From Zygaena filipendulae (Eukaryota; Arthropoda; Insecta; Lepidoptera; Zygaenidae), in the NCBI GenBank assembly GCA_907165275.2, contig OU015668.1, positions 9,109,658 to 9,173,657 on the forward strand: a stretch of DNA of 64,000 nucleotides, in the 5' to 3' direction. This document shows positions 29,900 through 41,710 of this stretch, piece by piece; position 1 is the first letter of the stretch; each line of letters opens with the position of its first letter. The position numbers and the translations under genes were made by a program. Below the pieces are notes generated by a model. It was not told the DNA's origin and did not search any database. It saw only the letters and a program-made list of their open reading frames with translations.

Positions 29900-32476
29900 T
29901 CAAGACATGTTGTTGATACCGACGCGTTTGCTAGCTGGGGTAGCGTCGAGAATCCTCTCATTAATCTTGTCCTCTTCCCTGAAGTGGATGCGTGTGATAA
30001 CTATATCTCCGGTGCTTAGAGTTTGCGATCCCACCTCTGATTTCTTAGTTTCATTGAGATCATTGCATTTTATGTCATCAAAATTGGAATTATGGCATTT
30101 ACATGTGCAGTTTTTACCTTCTGTGTCCCTTATATTCAAGATTTGGCTTAAATTGGACCAGTCCTTGTTTTTGAGCAAAGGCAATGTTTGTTCCATTGTC
30201 TGAGAGAATTTGTCCTCTAATTCACCGCTGAGTGGTGCCACTGCAGATAATATTGCCTCTAGACGATTGATTTTTTCAACCTTGTCCATATTAGAGTCAG
30301 ACAAAATTTCATCCATCATTTGCATTGATTCTGTAAGACTGGGTGGTTGAGTTGAATGAGGAGAAGAGATAGAATCTGAAGCATTTGATTCCAAGCTTGC
30401 CATTTCATTCTCTTTTTCATCATCATCTGAATCAGTGTCCTTATCATGTCCAATAGCTTCAAGTTTTTCCAATTTTTTGGATATTTTGTGACAACCTTTG
30501 AGTTTCTCTTTCTCTTCTTCAGTCAACTCTAAATATCTGAGCAATCTTATTTCTCTGTTGCTCAAAACAATACTCTTTGTGGTTTCAGCCAGTTTTTGTT
30601 TTAATTCCCCTACCTCAGTGTTTATTTTTCTTTGTCTTTTGCGAAGTTTCACTTCTGTTGTCTGAATATGCATGAATACTTGTTCATTACTTAGTTCTTC
30701 AAAGAGCTGTTGATTTTCTGGTTTTATATTATTAGACATGTATGCATATAGTGATGGATTTACCAAGGATAAGACATCAGATGCTGCATATATGATCATA
30801 TCTTTTGTAAGTGGTCTTCTTGCCCAGTATCGTTGATCTCTGCGATATACATTTTTCAATTGTTCTTTCATTGGATTCATGGGAGCATTATAGAGTTCAC
30901 ACAAAGCATTGAGACTGAGGTTTTTAACTTTGTATACAGGCACGTTTAGTTGTTGCAATTGCAATACAGCATGAGCTGCTTGTGTATCAAATACATTTTT
31001 CAATGTAATCTCAAATTGATTATACAAATTGACTGAATCATTCCTGCAGTCATGAATAATCTTTATAACATTTTCACTCTCTAATAAATCCTTAATTTTA
31101 CCTTCTATAACCATACCGGGACATGCCAGTATATCTAGAATATAAACTTCACCATTCATGGTTGCAATCTGACACATTGTCAACACTCCTTTTATACCAA
31201 GGTTGATTCCTTCACAGTCAAAAGATACAATACTTTTGGTATTACGCTTAGGGTTCATTATGCTTTCAATCAATGTGGCACATTCTCTAATACTAGCTAT
31301 GACTGTGGTGCACTGTATCACTTTTTGCCGCCACACATCTCCCATAACGTTGTTCCTTAAGCTAGGTGTGCCATTAGTTTCCTCAGGGCTACGTACATTC
31401 AAATGATTATTGACCCTATCTCTGACCATATTCTCTGCTAAATTCTTAATTACAATTGAGTTGATTCGTTGTTTAAGTGTTTGATTAGCAATATTAGCCT
31501 GTGGTCCTCTGGGAGATTCAGTAGGACTGAGTATTCTATTTGCTGGACTCTTCTTGCCATCTGAAGGTGTGGGACTCACTAAAGGTGGAGCTGGCGAGGC
31601 AGGCTTCTCCTCTACAACAAGCTTTGGTGCTTCAGTCTTAGCTTTTGATTTTACATTTGCATTAAGATACATAACTGGAATTTTTGGTTTACTTAACAGA
31701 GTAACAAGGTTTGACTGAACATGGAAACTGTCAGAGAAAAGTTTTAAAAAAGCATTTAGGTCAGCGGGTGATTTAAACATCTGATACCAGTATTCTTGTG
31801 GAAAGTGTGATATAATAAAATGGAAGAGTTGGTCTACCATCACAGGTCCTTTAGCTTCAATGCATTGTGCAACATAGTCCAACAGTTGCTGGGCCGTGTC
31901 TGTATTAATGTTAGCAACGGGCAGATTATGAAAATGTTCAGAGTTCCCGTGCACATTTCCACGCATGTGATTCTCGCTGACCAAAACAACATTATCTTCA
32001 ATTATTTGAAATGTGTCGGGATGTTTCAGGAGGAAGTCTTTGAACTCTTTGATGCGCTGACCTGATATATGACGGACTTGTGGGGAAGCCTGGCTGCGGT
32101 GGCCGAGGAGACTCTTGATCGGGACCTCGGTGCCTTCGCCGTATTGTACCATCTTGCTCGCGAAGTACTGCTTCGCTTCTTCGATATAATCGTTGTTGGA
32201 AGACGCACCAAGCCCGCTCATGTGCTTCTGGAATGTGTTGATATCAACATAGTCCCCGTCTATGCTGAACAACGCCGGGTACTGGGCCAGGAACTTTTTA
32301 AGGCCCGATTGTGACCCGCCAGCGATCTGACGCATCTCCTTCGTGAATCCCTTGGCACCAAACTGGCATGAAAGATCGTGCAACGTTCTCGGCTCGCCTT
32401 TATCGAGCAGGCGTTCCACGAAAAACAACAGAGTGAGGTTCCTAGCGAGCTCATATTCCATTGATTCCATTTCCAT
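29900..32476 (-). CDS. egl: Egalitarian (RNA-binding adaptor for dynein/BicD), single exon, 858 aa
   Basis: Egalitarian binds localisation signals in mRNAs and couples them to Bicaudal D and dynein; in Drosophila it is needed for oocyte fate and mRNA transport. The N-terminus (YELARNLTLLFFVERLLDKG) is the conserved Egl block that contacts BicD. The DEDD-type 3'-5' exonuclease-like domain spans about 400-590: D420 and E422 in FDCEG, D480 in HDCRNDS, Y563 and D567 in YAASD. All four acidic positions are kept. A SQTLS motif at 817-821 matches the dynein light chain (LC8) site recalled for the fly protein. A Lys/Glu-rich coiled-coil stretch lies at about 620-700. The start is supported by an in-frame TAA a few codons upstream. 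The whole coding region is one exon with no frame break, whereas the fly gene has introns (recalled). Confidence 0.94.
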   Translation of the reverse strand: MEMESMEYELARNLTLLFFVERLLDKGEPRTLHDLSCQFGAKGFTKEMRQIAGGSQSGLKKFLAQYPALFSIDGDYVDINTFQKHMSGLGASSNNDYIEEAKQYFASKMVQYGEGTEVPIKSLLGHRSQASPQVRHISGQRIKEFKDFLLKHPDTFQIIEDNVVLVSENHMRGNVHGNSEHFHNLPVANINTDTAQQLLDYVAQCIEAKGPVMVDQLFHFIISHFPQEYWYQMFKSPADLNAFLKLFSDSFHVQSNLVTLLSKPKIPVMYLNANVKSKAKTEAPKLVVEEKPASPAPPLVSPTPSDGKKSPANRILSPTESPRGPQANIANQTLKQRINSIVIKNLAENMVRDRVNNHLNVRSPEETNGTPSLRNNVMGDVWRQKVIQCTTVIASIRECATLIESIMNPKRNTKSIVSFDCEGINLGIKGVLTMCQIATMNGEVYILDILACPGMVIEGKIKDLLESENVIKIIHDCRNDSVNLYNQFEITLKNVFDTQAAHAVLQLQQLNVPVYKVKNLSLNALCELYNAPMNPMKEQLKNVYRRDQRYWARRPLTKDMIIYAASDVLSLVNPSLYAYMSNNIKPENQQLFEELSNEQVFMHIQTTEVKLRKRQRKINTEVGELKQKLAETTKSIVLSNREIRLLRYLELTEEEKEKLKGCHKISKKLEKLEAIGHDKDTDSDDDEKENEMASLESNASDSISSPHSTQPPSLTESMQMMDEILSDSNMDKVEKINRLEAILSAVAPLSGELEDKFSQTMEQTLPLLKNKDWSNLSQILNIRDTEGKNCTCKCHNSNFDDIKCNDLNETKKSEVGSQTLSTGDIVITRIHFREEDKINERILDATPASKRVGINNMS

Positions 32477-33478
32477 GCAGTCGGTGCCAAATAAAAGATC
32501 TTACACTAAAAATTTTCTACGTATGTGTCACACCACAACACCATGAAATTTTCTTTTTTTCTAAATTCTAATTCGCAGGTAGGTAGGTCAAGCCATAGAC
32601 TAGAGAAGAAAGTGAAGTGATTGGACTTACTTAATGTCGATTATTTACGGGGGAGAAAATATGTCCTCGACTCGACCAAAACTGCGGATCGCTGTTGTTT
32701 TTGGAACGAAGTTACATAAGGGGCGTTGCGGAGGGGTACCCTAGCTGGCAGAAAACGTCCGTAACGTTAAAAAAAAAGCGTGATATTTGTTTTTTATCAT
32801 CTATATAAGAGAAAAGAGCTTTTGGTACGATTTTAGCAGTGACGGACGTCAGTTTTATTTCTTTGTCTTGCGAATTAGTTTATCGTGATTAATATTATAT
32901 GAATTACAAATGGTGGTAATATTGAATAAACTTTTTTAATTGTTTGTGTGTTTCGTACATTTAAATAAAAAATTACAAAACTGCCAAGACATTGTGTGAC
33001 AGAAGTCGGTATACTTTCGTCGTCGATGTACAATGTTCATCCTGTGTGGTTGACCGAAGAGTAAAAAAGTTGAAATCAAGAGGTCACTGAATTTCTAATT
33101 TCTCGTCACTGCAAGTAGGTACTGGTTCAGTGCTATCCGTATTAACGGAACATACCCCGAGTCAACCACTTGTCAACAACTCATCTGTCAAGTGTCAAAG
33201 GTAGAGGTACTTGGTAGTTTGTGGTCAACACCCAACAACTTTCTTCAATTAAAATTTTCTAATTAATTCCAAACCGCAGTGAATAAAATTAAAAAATAGA
33301 GTTTCTAGGTTTCTACTCCTAAAGCCCAAACTTTTGTTTCTATCAGTTCTTAGCCGCTGCGACTATATTCTCGTTGGGCGATTTCAGCAAGTTCTATATT
33401 GTGATTAAAAATCTTTGAGCTGTAACATAATTTGTTACCTATTGCTATTAGTTGATCGAAAACTTTATATTGGACATA
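32477..33478. promoter_or_regulatory. divergent spacer between egl and Vps29
   Basis: The two start codons face away from each other about 1.0 kb apart, so promoters and 5' UTRs of both genes must lie here. ATCTATATAAGAGAAAAGAG at 32800-32819 includes a TATATAA box in plus orientation. No ORF of note. Confidence 0.6.
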
Positions 33479-36400
33479 ATGGTAAGTAGGTACCTACGGT
33501 TAATTTTCTAGTTTGTTTTAACTTTATACGTTAAGTGCTGAAGTTTACAGAATACAGGAATTACAATTGCATGTAACAACAACAAAAAAATTATGATCTA
33601 TTTTATTTTATTATTTCGTACCGACCTAAGCTGTGGGCGTATAGGGATGTTGACTACTATTGAAAATAAAAATTCTAATTAGTCCGTCAGTTAGAAAATA
33701 AAAAAAACAATAGACACGTATTTTTTGCTTTTTTAAATAAATTAAAATATACAGAGATAAAGCGCATTAAAGTTTAGGATGAGGAGGTCGTGACGTCACT
33801 AACCGCAAAACAGCCATACAAACTGTCAGAATAGTGACGTCACGCGAAATTTCAACTCAATATATCGCCGTTATTTTTTGATTACGTAAAAAAAGAAAAA
33901 ATACGTGTCCAATATTTTTTAATAATCTACAAGACGGACTAAAAAATAAAAATTAGTCAACATGCCCATTGTAATAAAAACCGAATAATTATAAACACAA
34001 AATTATTCATTGTTATATAATTAGGTACAATTAGCATAATATACTAAACATAATGGGACTAAAACAATAATAAAAAAGTCAAAATAACTATCTTTTTTAA
34101 TTAAGATCAAAATTAGATCATTTTCAATCGTAATAATACAAAATTAAAACACTTTAAATATAATACAACGATATATTATGTGTCTCTGTTACAAAATTAA
34201 ATATTTCTATATTACATAAATTTTAATGTGGCAGTACATACAGTTTATATGTATATGTAGAAATATTTTCTGTATAAATGTTTGTTACTTTTGAACTGGT
34301 CTCTGTTTGCCATGCATTTTTGTCATTTATATATATTATGGTCATTAAGGTTATAACAAAAAATCTTGTCTCCCATCCATATCACGTTATTCTGCTTTTG
34401 GAATTTCTCAGACAATAAATTTAGTCAGCGATAAGCAATGAAAAAAAAACCTGTTACACATTATATAATATTGGCTGCACATCTTTCTAGGAGCTTTAAA
34501 CTTCTTACTGCTAGACAGCAGGAATCAACTTCATACATAATATATTTATTTGCACAGCAAAATTAACTTATGTATAACATAAAACCTTAAATAAACCAAT
34601 ATCTTGGTTCAGGCCAGAAAAACTGAAGATATTTCAATTCAATCCATTTTTTTACAGCTGGTACTAGTACTGGGTGACCTGCACATACCACATCGATGCA
34701 GCAATCTACCGTTGAAGTTCAAAAAGTTACTATTGCCGGGCAGGATCCAACACATATTGTGCACTGGTAATCTTTGCACCAAAGAATCATATGACTATTT
34801 GAAGACACTGGCCAGTGATGTTCATGTAGTCAGAGGAGATTTTGATGATGTAAGAAAACAACAATCATTGTTTTAATGATGCATTACTTATAATTTTATA
34901 ATGGTCAATTTATATAATTATATAAAAACAAGCTGTGCCCCTCGGTTACACCTGCGATATTTTCGGAGTTCCCGCGGGAATTCCGAAATAACAAGTACTC
35001 TATGTCCTCTGTACCCCTGACAACATGCATGCCCAATTCCACACTTTCACATTTATAATATTAGTAGGATGACCAGCATTTTTTTTAGGTAGGATAAAAA
35101 TGAATCCCTATTTCCCTTGGTCACTGCATCACGCGTGAACGGCTGGACCAATTTACTAATTCTTCTTTTGGTGTGTTTGTTATTGTAAGGAAAAGAAGAA
35201 TATGAAAGAAGTTTAGGGTTCCTGCGGGATTCCGAAACTCACACGGTTGAATCTCAGAAATGGTGAGACAGATTTTGGCGACTTTCACTGCTAATTAGGT
35301 TCTAATCTTTGGCATTCCGATTGTTATAAGGAGTAAATTAGGATGCTCTGGAGTTCCTGTGGGAATTCCGAAACTCACGTGGGTAAACCGTGGAGCACAG
35401 CTAGTGATATTATGTAAAAAATAAGAATTTTATTATAAAGTTGCCTATTTCAAATGTTTATTAATAAAAAAATATTAAAAGTAATAATAATATAGAGATA
35501 TTTCTGTGTAAATGTATTTCTGTGTATTTCTGTGCCATTCGGGAGAGAATAATAATAATTACGGAATTTAGTTTTTTCTTAGCTGTTTATAATATTTATT
35601 TATAAATATGTTTTTATAATATGATAAATTATGTCCTCTTAAAAGAAGTTACCACTGTAAGCATAGGAAAAAACAATCATTATCTTTTTTATCATCTGAT
35701 AAATGTTAATGGCTTGTACATAATGAGGTTGTGGATACCTATCCTTGCTGGGAACTGTTAGTCACAACTACAATTAATTGTTAATTCTAGTTTAGTTGGT
35801 CCAGGTTTTCTGACAACTTTTTACCATTATCCTAATCTAAAGCTGTAGAAGTGTATAAAGCAAGTGTAGTAGTTGTTTTGTTTTAATAAGTCATGTTTGG
35901 TTTCCATTATTCACAGAACACAACATACCCAGAGCAGAAAGTTATAACCGTTGGTCAGTTCCGTATCGGGCTGATACACGGCCACCAAGTGGTTCCGTGG
36001 GGTGATGAGGAATCCCTCGCATTGGTCCAGAGGCAGCTCGACGTCGACATTTTAATATCGGGCCACACACATCGGTTTGAGGCCTATGAACACGAGAATA
36101 AGTTTTATATCAATCCCGGATCTGCCACAGGTGCTTACAGTCCGCTGTTCAGGTAATTTAATTTGAAAATCACATAGTATGAAAGCAAGTCAAATTCATT
36201 TACTAAAATCAATTAAATAAATTAATCAAAATCACATTTGATTCCAAACTTTCTATGGCGATTTATTAAAATGCAAAAACGTATTGTGAAAGCGAATCAC
36301 GCCTTAACTACTCAATCGACGTCATGAAATTCATAGGGTTTTATCACAAAAATCGTGAAACCGTGGGGAAAAGCTAGTAAAACTAAAAGTATGGTTTTGA

Positions 36401-36959
36401 ATTTTTTTTTAATTCTTTGCCACCCCCTGACCCACTCACCCACACATTGAAAAGAACTGCTTCAAGTTGTCTCCATTGTTCGAATCAGGGATGTTGCGAA
36501 TGCAGATTTTTTCACATCCGCGGATGTGAATGCGGATGCAAATGCGGATGTTTATGATCTTATATAAATATAGTTTATGAATAAAAAATTAAAACAATGA
36601 CAAAGTAATTATTAACATTTTTACTAATGAAAATTAGTATAAACAATAATGCTCCTATTTTTTTTTAACTTCATATAGTAATTTTCCTTCGCCGGCCCCG
36701 CCCAATTTCTTTCTTGTCGCAACTTGTATTACATCCGCATCCGCATCCGCATGAACATGGATGCAGATGTCTAAATCTATGCGGAAGCTCCGCATTTGAA
36801 TGCAAATAACGCAATGTTGTGACCGTGTCGCCGTGCCGCAGGGCGCCGACCCCGTCCTTCGTGCTGATGGACATCCAGAGCACGACGGTGGTCACGTACG
36901 TGTACAAGCTGCTTGGGGACGAGGTTAAGGTCGAGAGGATCGAATACAAGAAGGCGTAA
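33479..36959 (+). CDS. Vps29: Vps29, retromer subunit, complete, 4 exons, 182 aa
   Basis: Metallophosphoesterase-fold scaffold of the retromer (with Vps35 and Vps26) that retrieves cargo from endosomes. Exons: 33479-33481 (only the ATG), 34658-34849, 35917-36152, 36842-36959; 549 nt, phases close. The protein is nearly colinear with the human 182-residue form: GDLHIPHR at 7-14, [48 protein letters not shown], and the C-terminus [10 protein letters not shown]. Pocket residues D8, H10, N39 and the GHTH pair are kept. The first exon ending right after the ATG matches the arrangement known for this gene. Introns 1 and 3 carry MITEs. The 3' UTR starts 32 bp before another MITE that holds the nearest AATAAA. 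Confidence 0.96.
33644..33968 (+). mobile_element. MITE 'CRE-pair' family, copy 2
   Basis: Best-preserved copy: GGGATGTTGACTACTATTGA to TTAGTCAACATGCCC, with TGACGTCAC at about 33791 and GTGACGTCAC at about 33834. In Vps29 intron 1. Confidence 0.9.
36486..36830. mobile_element. MITE-like element with GCGGAT clusters in inverted orientation
   Basis: Left: CCGCGGATGTGAATGCGGAT (about 36517 on). Right: CATCCGCATCCGCATCCGCA (36731 on). The two clusters are inverted relative to each other around about 200 bp of AT-rich sequence. In Vps29 intron 3, ending close to exon 4. Confidence 0.6.
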
Positions 36960-36991
36960 TCATACTGTATATTATTGTAATATACATAATA

Positions 36992-37314
36992 GGGATGTGG
37001 ACTACTTTTGAAAATCAAAATTCTAATTAGTGCGTCAGTTAGAAAATAAAAAAACAATAGACACGTATTTTTTTCCTTTTTTAAATAAATTAAAATTAAC
37101 AGAGATAAAGCGCATTAAAGTTTAGAATGAGGAGGTCGTGACGTCACTAACCGCAAAACCGCCATAGAAACCGTCAGAATAGTGACGTCACGCGAAATTT
37201 CAACTCAATATATCGCCGTTATTTTTTGATTACGTGAAAAAAAAAAAGAAGCGTCCAATATTTTTTAATAATCTACAAGACGGACTAAAAAATAAAAATT
37301 AGTCAACATGCCCA
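36992..37314 (+). mobile_element. MITE 'CRE-pair' family, copy 3, in Vps29 3' UTR
   Basis: GGGATGTGGACTACTTTTGA to GTCAACATGCCC. Starts 32 nt after the Vps29 stop codon. Contains AATAAA at about 37084-37089, the nearest poly(A) signal to the gene. Confidence 0.9.
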
Positions 37315-37800
37315 TTACATACATACATATATTATAATTATGTATAATAGTTACTTTTTAAATATATTTTTGTTATAAGGGGCCTGCCTTCTTTGCCCAA
37401 GTTGACAATCTTGAATCGTTATTGCCATAGAAAACTAAATGTTAACCACGATGCCAGCCAGGGTCCCCGAGGGTGAGGCAAATAATAAAACACTATTGTA
37501 TCTGTACCACCAACAAATAGATATTTACTAGCTGTCCCGCGCGGTTTCACCCGCGATAATTTCAAGTTCGCGCGGCATTGTTCCATACAAACTTTGCAAC
37601 CCCTTTTCATCCCCTTAGGGGTTGAATTTTCAAAAATCCTTTCTTATCGGATGCCTACGTTATACAAAGAACACACCCTCCAAGTTTCAGGTCTCTACGA
37701 TCAGCGGTTTAGGCTGTGCGTTGATCCATCAGTCATTCAGGACAAAGCATTTTATCTGTATAGATATAATATATATTATTACGGTCGGTTTAGCCACAAA

Positions 37801-38175
37801 ACTATACAACGTGTCAATAAATTGACTGAAACTAGAAAGTACTTTGTCCAGAATCGACTTCCGAATCGAGCGCACCATGTTTTAATATACCTACGTTAAA
37901 TATTTTAATTGTTACTAGCTCATGTCTAAATTATTTATAATACAATTTTTGGCGTCTACGCGCCGCCGGCAGCAAAAAAATCGAATCGGTTACTGACACG
38001 AAGGCTCGGGCGTAGCGCTTGAAATTTCGTAGATACCACACCTCCAAACTAATATTGAATAACTTTTAGACTATTAATTTTTTCGACATAATTTATATTT
38101 TAATCATATTATTGTTTTTTTTTTTTTAAATGGGGTGTATCAGGTTTTTGATCAATTCATTAACACGTTGTATAA
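37801..38175. mobile_element. TIR element, second copy of the 13616-13956 family
   Basis: ATACAACGTGTCAATAAATT at left, ATCAATTCATTAACACGTTG at right; interior shares CATGTCTAAATTATTTATAA and CCTCCAAACTAAT with copy 1. Confidence 0.85.
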
Positions 38176-39060
38176 AAACAATTGGACTATACTATAAATA
38201 GATCTTCAATAGCTCGAATTTAAACTAGGAAGTGTCATCTATTGTTCCCTCATGACACGCCTTTTCAGGCTGTCAGTTTTAGCGCTTTTCAGAAGGCTAC
38301 TTATTTAATTATTTTATCTCAAGCACTAAATTTGTTTTCATATAACGTGACATACGATAAATTCCTTAGTTTTCTATAGCGATAACGATTAAAGATGGCT
38401 TACTTGGGTAAGGTACCTGGTATGATAGGTGGTGTAATCAAATCGTCCCAAACCAAGCTAGTACTGTGGCTATAGACAACAACAACAGGTATGTTTCGGT
38501 ATTATTGATAGCACTGTTAGGTATGACATCAGTTCAGTATACTGCGAAGCCGTTCCTTTATAGTTCGCTGTACTTTTTAATGGTTATAACGGAACGCAGT
38601 CCAATATACTGTGTCCGTGTGACAGTATCCGTGTCATTTCATGTCACGCTGTCTACCACTCATTGACCAATCTTTGATCTGAGGTTGATCACGTGATCAA
38701 ACCACTGAGAGCAGCTTACCTCGGAAACGCCAGTGCTCACAGTACAAAAATGGCGACGATTATGACGCCATACAGCCTACTGTATCACCGCGGCAGTATA
38801 CTGAATGTTATAACGGAACGAATTGTGATCCGTAATAACGGAACATGCCCGTAATCAAATTACCTGCCGCACCTGGGCCCAAACCAAGCTACTGGGGGTA
38901 GGTACTAGGCAATAGATGATAATATACTAGCTATACGGCTATATACAACTAATAATACGTAGGTATATACTTTATTTTGTAAATAAATACATACTATTAA
39001 CTGTGAGTGCGATGTACAAAGTTCGTTCTAGTGCACCTGGGTGCAGTTTACCTACACTTT

Positions 39061-39365
39061 CGGTGCGTACACACTAAATAACACAGATTACAGATAATGT
39101 GGAAACGGAATGTTATATAACATGTTATATAACTTAGTCACGTCGTTTTTTTTTGTTTTTCTTTTGTGATTTAAAAGTACAAAAGTCGCTGCCGCAGCTA
39201 GTGAAACGTCCTCTCAGGGACGAAATTGTGGATAGCATAGCACTGAAGAACGCGAAACGACTATGGTTATAAAACATTGTTATATTGCATTGTTATTCTA
39301 ATGTGTAGTCTTGTTTTATGTTGCTATGTAGTGTATATAAAATGTTACATTGTCTGTACGCACCG
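39061..39365. mobile_element. TIR element, ends CGGTGCGTACA
   Basis: CGGTGCGTACACACTAAATA at left; the right end is TTACATTGTCTGTACGCACCG reversed and complemented to CGGTGCGTACAGACAATGTA. TTT flanks both ends. Interior palindrome TTATATAACATGTTATATAA at about 39113. One copy only. Confidence 0.65.
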
Positions 39366-40392
39366 TTTCTGGTGTTAAGTGCGATTTCCATGTTTTCTTT
39401 GTTTACCGTATTAGATACTTGAGTACATTTAAGACAGTTTCATGCAAATATGTGTAGTACTTATAAGTTAGTAAGTACTTTGTTTATTTTATTAAATATA
39501 AATAAAAGATTTATCCTAAAATCGTATCTTGAGTGTACATTTTTTTCTTACAGTACCTACTTACTTCGTAGTTTCCCTGCAAATTATAGAGGAGATTTGT
39601 CGCTTAAAACGCTCTAACTATTAAGCTTATACACCATCGAACTTCCCATCAAAATCGGCATGGCTCAAGGCAGTCTCGACTCACCGCAGAATACGACCGC
39701 GGCTCAGTAGGTACGGTTTGGACTCACTGCAGACCACGGAGTAAGAAATGCACTCCCGACTCACTGGGATATTCAAAGTGACATTCGAGAAGCTTCAGAC
39801 TATCAGACTTCCGGTCTTGGGAGGAAGTATTGTGGCGACCCCTACGCCACAAGTCACGAACTACAACGAAGCGACAAGTAGGTACTGGCTATACGGAAGA
39901 CCTGAATCGCGCTAACGAAGTTTTCACACTGCGCTGCATATATACGACCTCCGACGATCTACAATCGGAGCCGCGGTTCCCCGGGCACACCACCTCGCCC
40001 GGCGGGAAGCTTCCCCTTTGGTGGCGGTCGAGCCATATCATCCATCCTGCTCCCGCAACAGTGGTTATATACTCTTTGTTCTGAATGCAACTCAAGATTG
40101 GCCGAGCTCAAAGTTCAGCCAGCGGGCAGCGACACGACGACGTGATATCTGAGCGGTGGCGAGCAGTCGACTGTGGTTTCTGAACGTAGGCTAGGTTGGG
40201 TGGGATTGACCCGTCATTCGTCAATTTGCGACTGATTGCCTGATAAATAATTACTGCGGGCTGAGTAAATAGCAGGAAGATTGGAAAGTTCTGAGCTTGG
40301 TTCGTTCTTAAAACGTTAATCCCGATTCCCGACACAAACGCCCTAGGCTGCGGTCCAAAACGGCACACTCGAGTTCACCCCACCAAATCAAC

Positions 40393-40423
40393 ATCGTTTC
40401 TCGACCTTTTGCTAAGATCAAAG
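40393..40423 (+). pseudogene. U2 snRNA 5'-end-like fragment
   Basis: ATCGTTTCTCGACCTTTTGC then TAAGATCAAAG. Compared with the recalled U2 start (ATCGCTTCTCGGCCTTTTGG then CTAAGATCAAG) it has two substitutions and one deletion over about 30 nt. The rest of U2 (Sm site, stem-loops) is absent, so it is a fragment, not a gene. Confidence 0.6.
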
Positions 40424-40606
40424 TCAACAGGAGGCGCCATAGATGCGACCTTACCGAGCTTTGCATCTATCGCGAGCGAAATTGATCGTTAGATGAGGTA
40501 AGGCACACCAAACACTTCTCACCTAGTCACTCGATCGCCACCTAGCGGGTGAGGTTTCTGAATGCAATTTACTAGAGTTACTAGAGTTCCGTAATTCCGT
40601 TACTAA

Positions 40607-40883
40607 CGGCCGCACTCAGGGTCGTTTTAATGATTACTTAATAATAACAATAATAATAATAATCCACCTCACAACACACAGATCTGCTTGATCTTAGTTA
40701 AGGATTTATAAAACAAAATTGCAGCATTCAGAGACGCTCATTAAATTAATGTTCTAATTAAGCACCTAAAATTTAGTTAAATGTCAATTGACATTAATGA
40801 ACGTCTCTGATTGCGGCAATTTTGTTTTAAAAATCTTTATTTAAATTAAGTAGATAAGCATTAAAAAGATTGAGTGCGGCCGT
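40607..40883. mobile_element. palindromic MITE, copy 2, with nested SINE 3' end
   Basis: CGGCCGCACTCAGGGTCG at left, TTGAGTGCGGCCG at right, interior as in 12053-12291. The left arm is split by AATAATAATCCACCTCACAA (40641-40698), the reverse-oriented 3' end of the SINE at 9892-10135. Confidence 0.78.
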
Positions 40884-41710
40884 GAGACACGCATAGTAGT
40901 GGCTTTTCAGTAGGTAGGTGGAGATCCTTGACAACGAGTAATGAGTATTCCTGCATGCAAATTCCATGATCGGTTGAGTAGTTGTAGTTGAGGCGTGACA
41001 GCGTAACAAACAAATGAACTTACATTCGCATTTATAATAGTACCTACCCACCTAAGGATAACGTAGGTTCAAAAATTAAATTTATTTTAAGCAGAGAATG
41101 ATAGACAGTTCTGTTGTAAACGTTGTTTATAAAATGTAGAGTCTCAAACAAATTCCGACTCTAAATCGATGACGACAGCATCTAATATTGAACACTTTAA
41201 TCACAGGCCCTTCGACTCCCGTCCGCATCAGTGAGAGGTCGTTGACACTTAATCATGTAACGCGTTACGAAAGATCGACACAAGTGCATGCCTTTATCAC
41301 GTTCCGTCACTGATATAAGTACAAAATACTTTGTATTTTTTTTTACATTAATGCGTTCTCTACTATATATACTTATACCTTTTAATATATCCTTAGTACA
41401 TTTTTGATAATATAAAACAAAGTCCTCCGCTGAGTCTCGCGTCTGTCTGTCTGTTCCGCGATGAACTCAAAAACTAGCTACTGAAAAGATTTTCATGCGG
41501 TTTTCAACAAGTGATTCCACAGGAAAGTTTATAGGTGTAGTTAATCCTGAAACTCCCGCGGGAACTCCGAACTTATCGCGGGTGAAACCGCGGGGGACGG
41601 ACAAATTTTTAACATTTAAAATAGTAGTATAGGTAGGTAGGTAGGTACCATAAAACGTCAGACAGTAAAAGAATGCAAGCAAAATAAACGGAAATTTTAT
41701 TTTAATGAAT

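Noticed and set aside
39830..40390. GC-richer unique stretch that might be a gene
   Set aside because: No long ORF, no convincing splice pairs and no RNA fold recognised; left as unexplained intergenic sequence.
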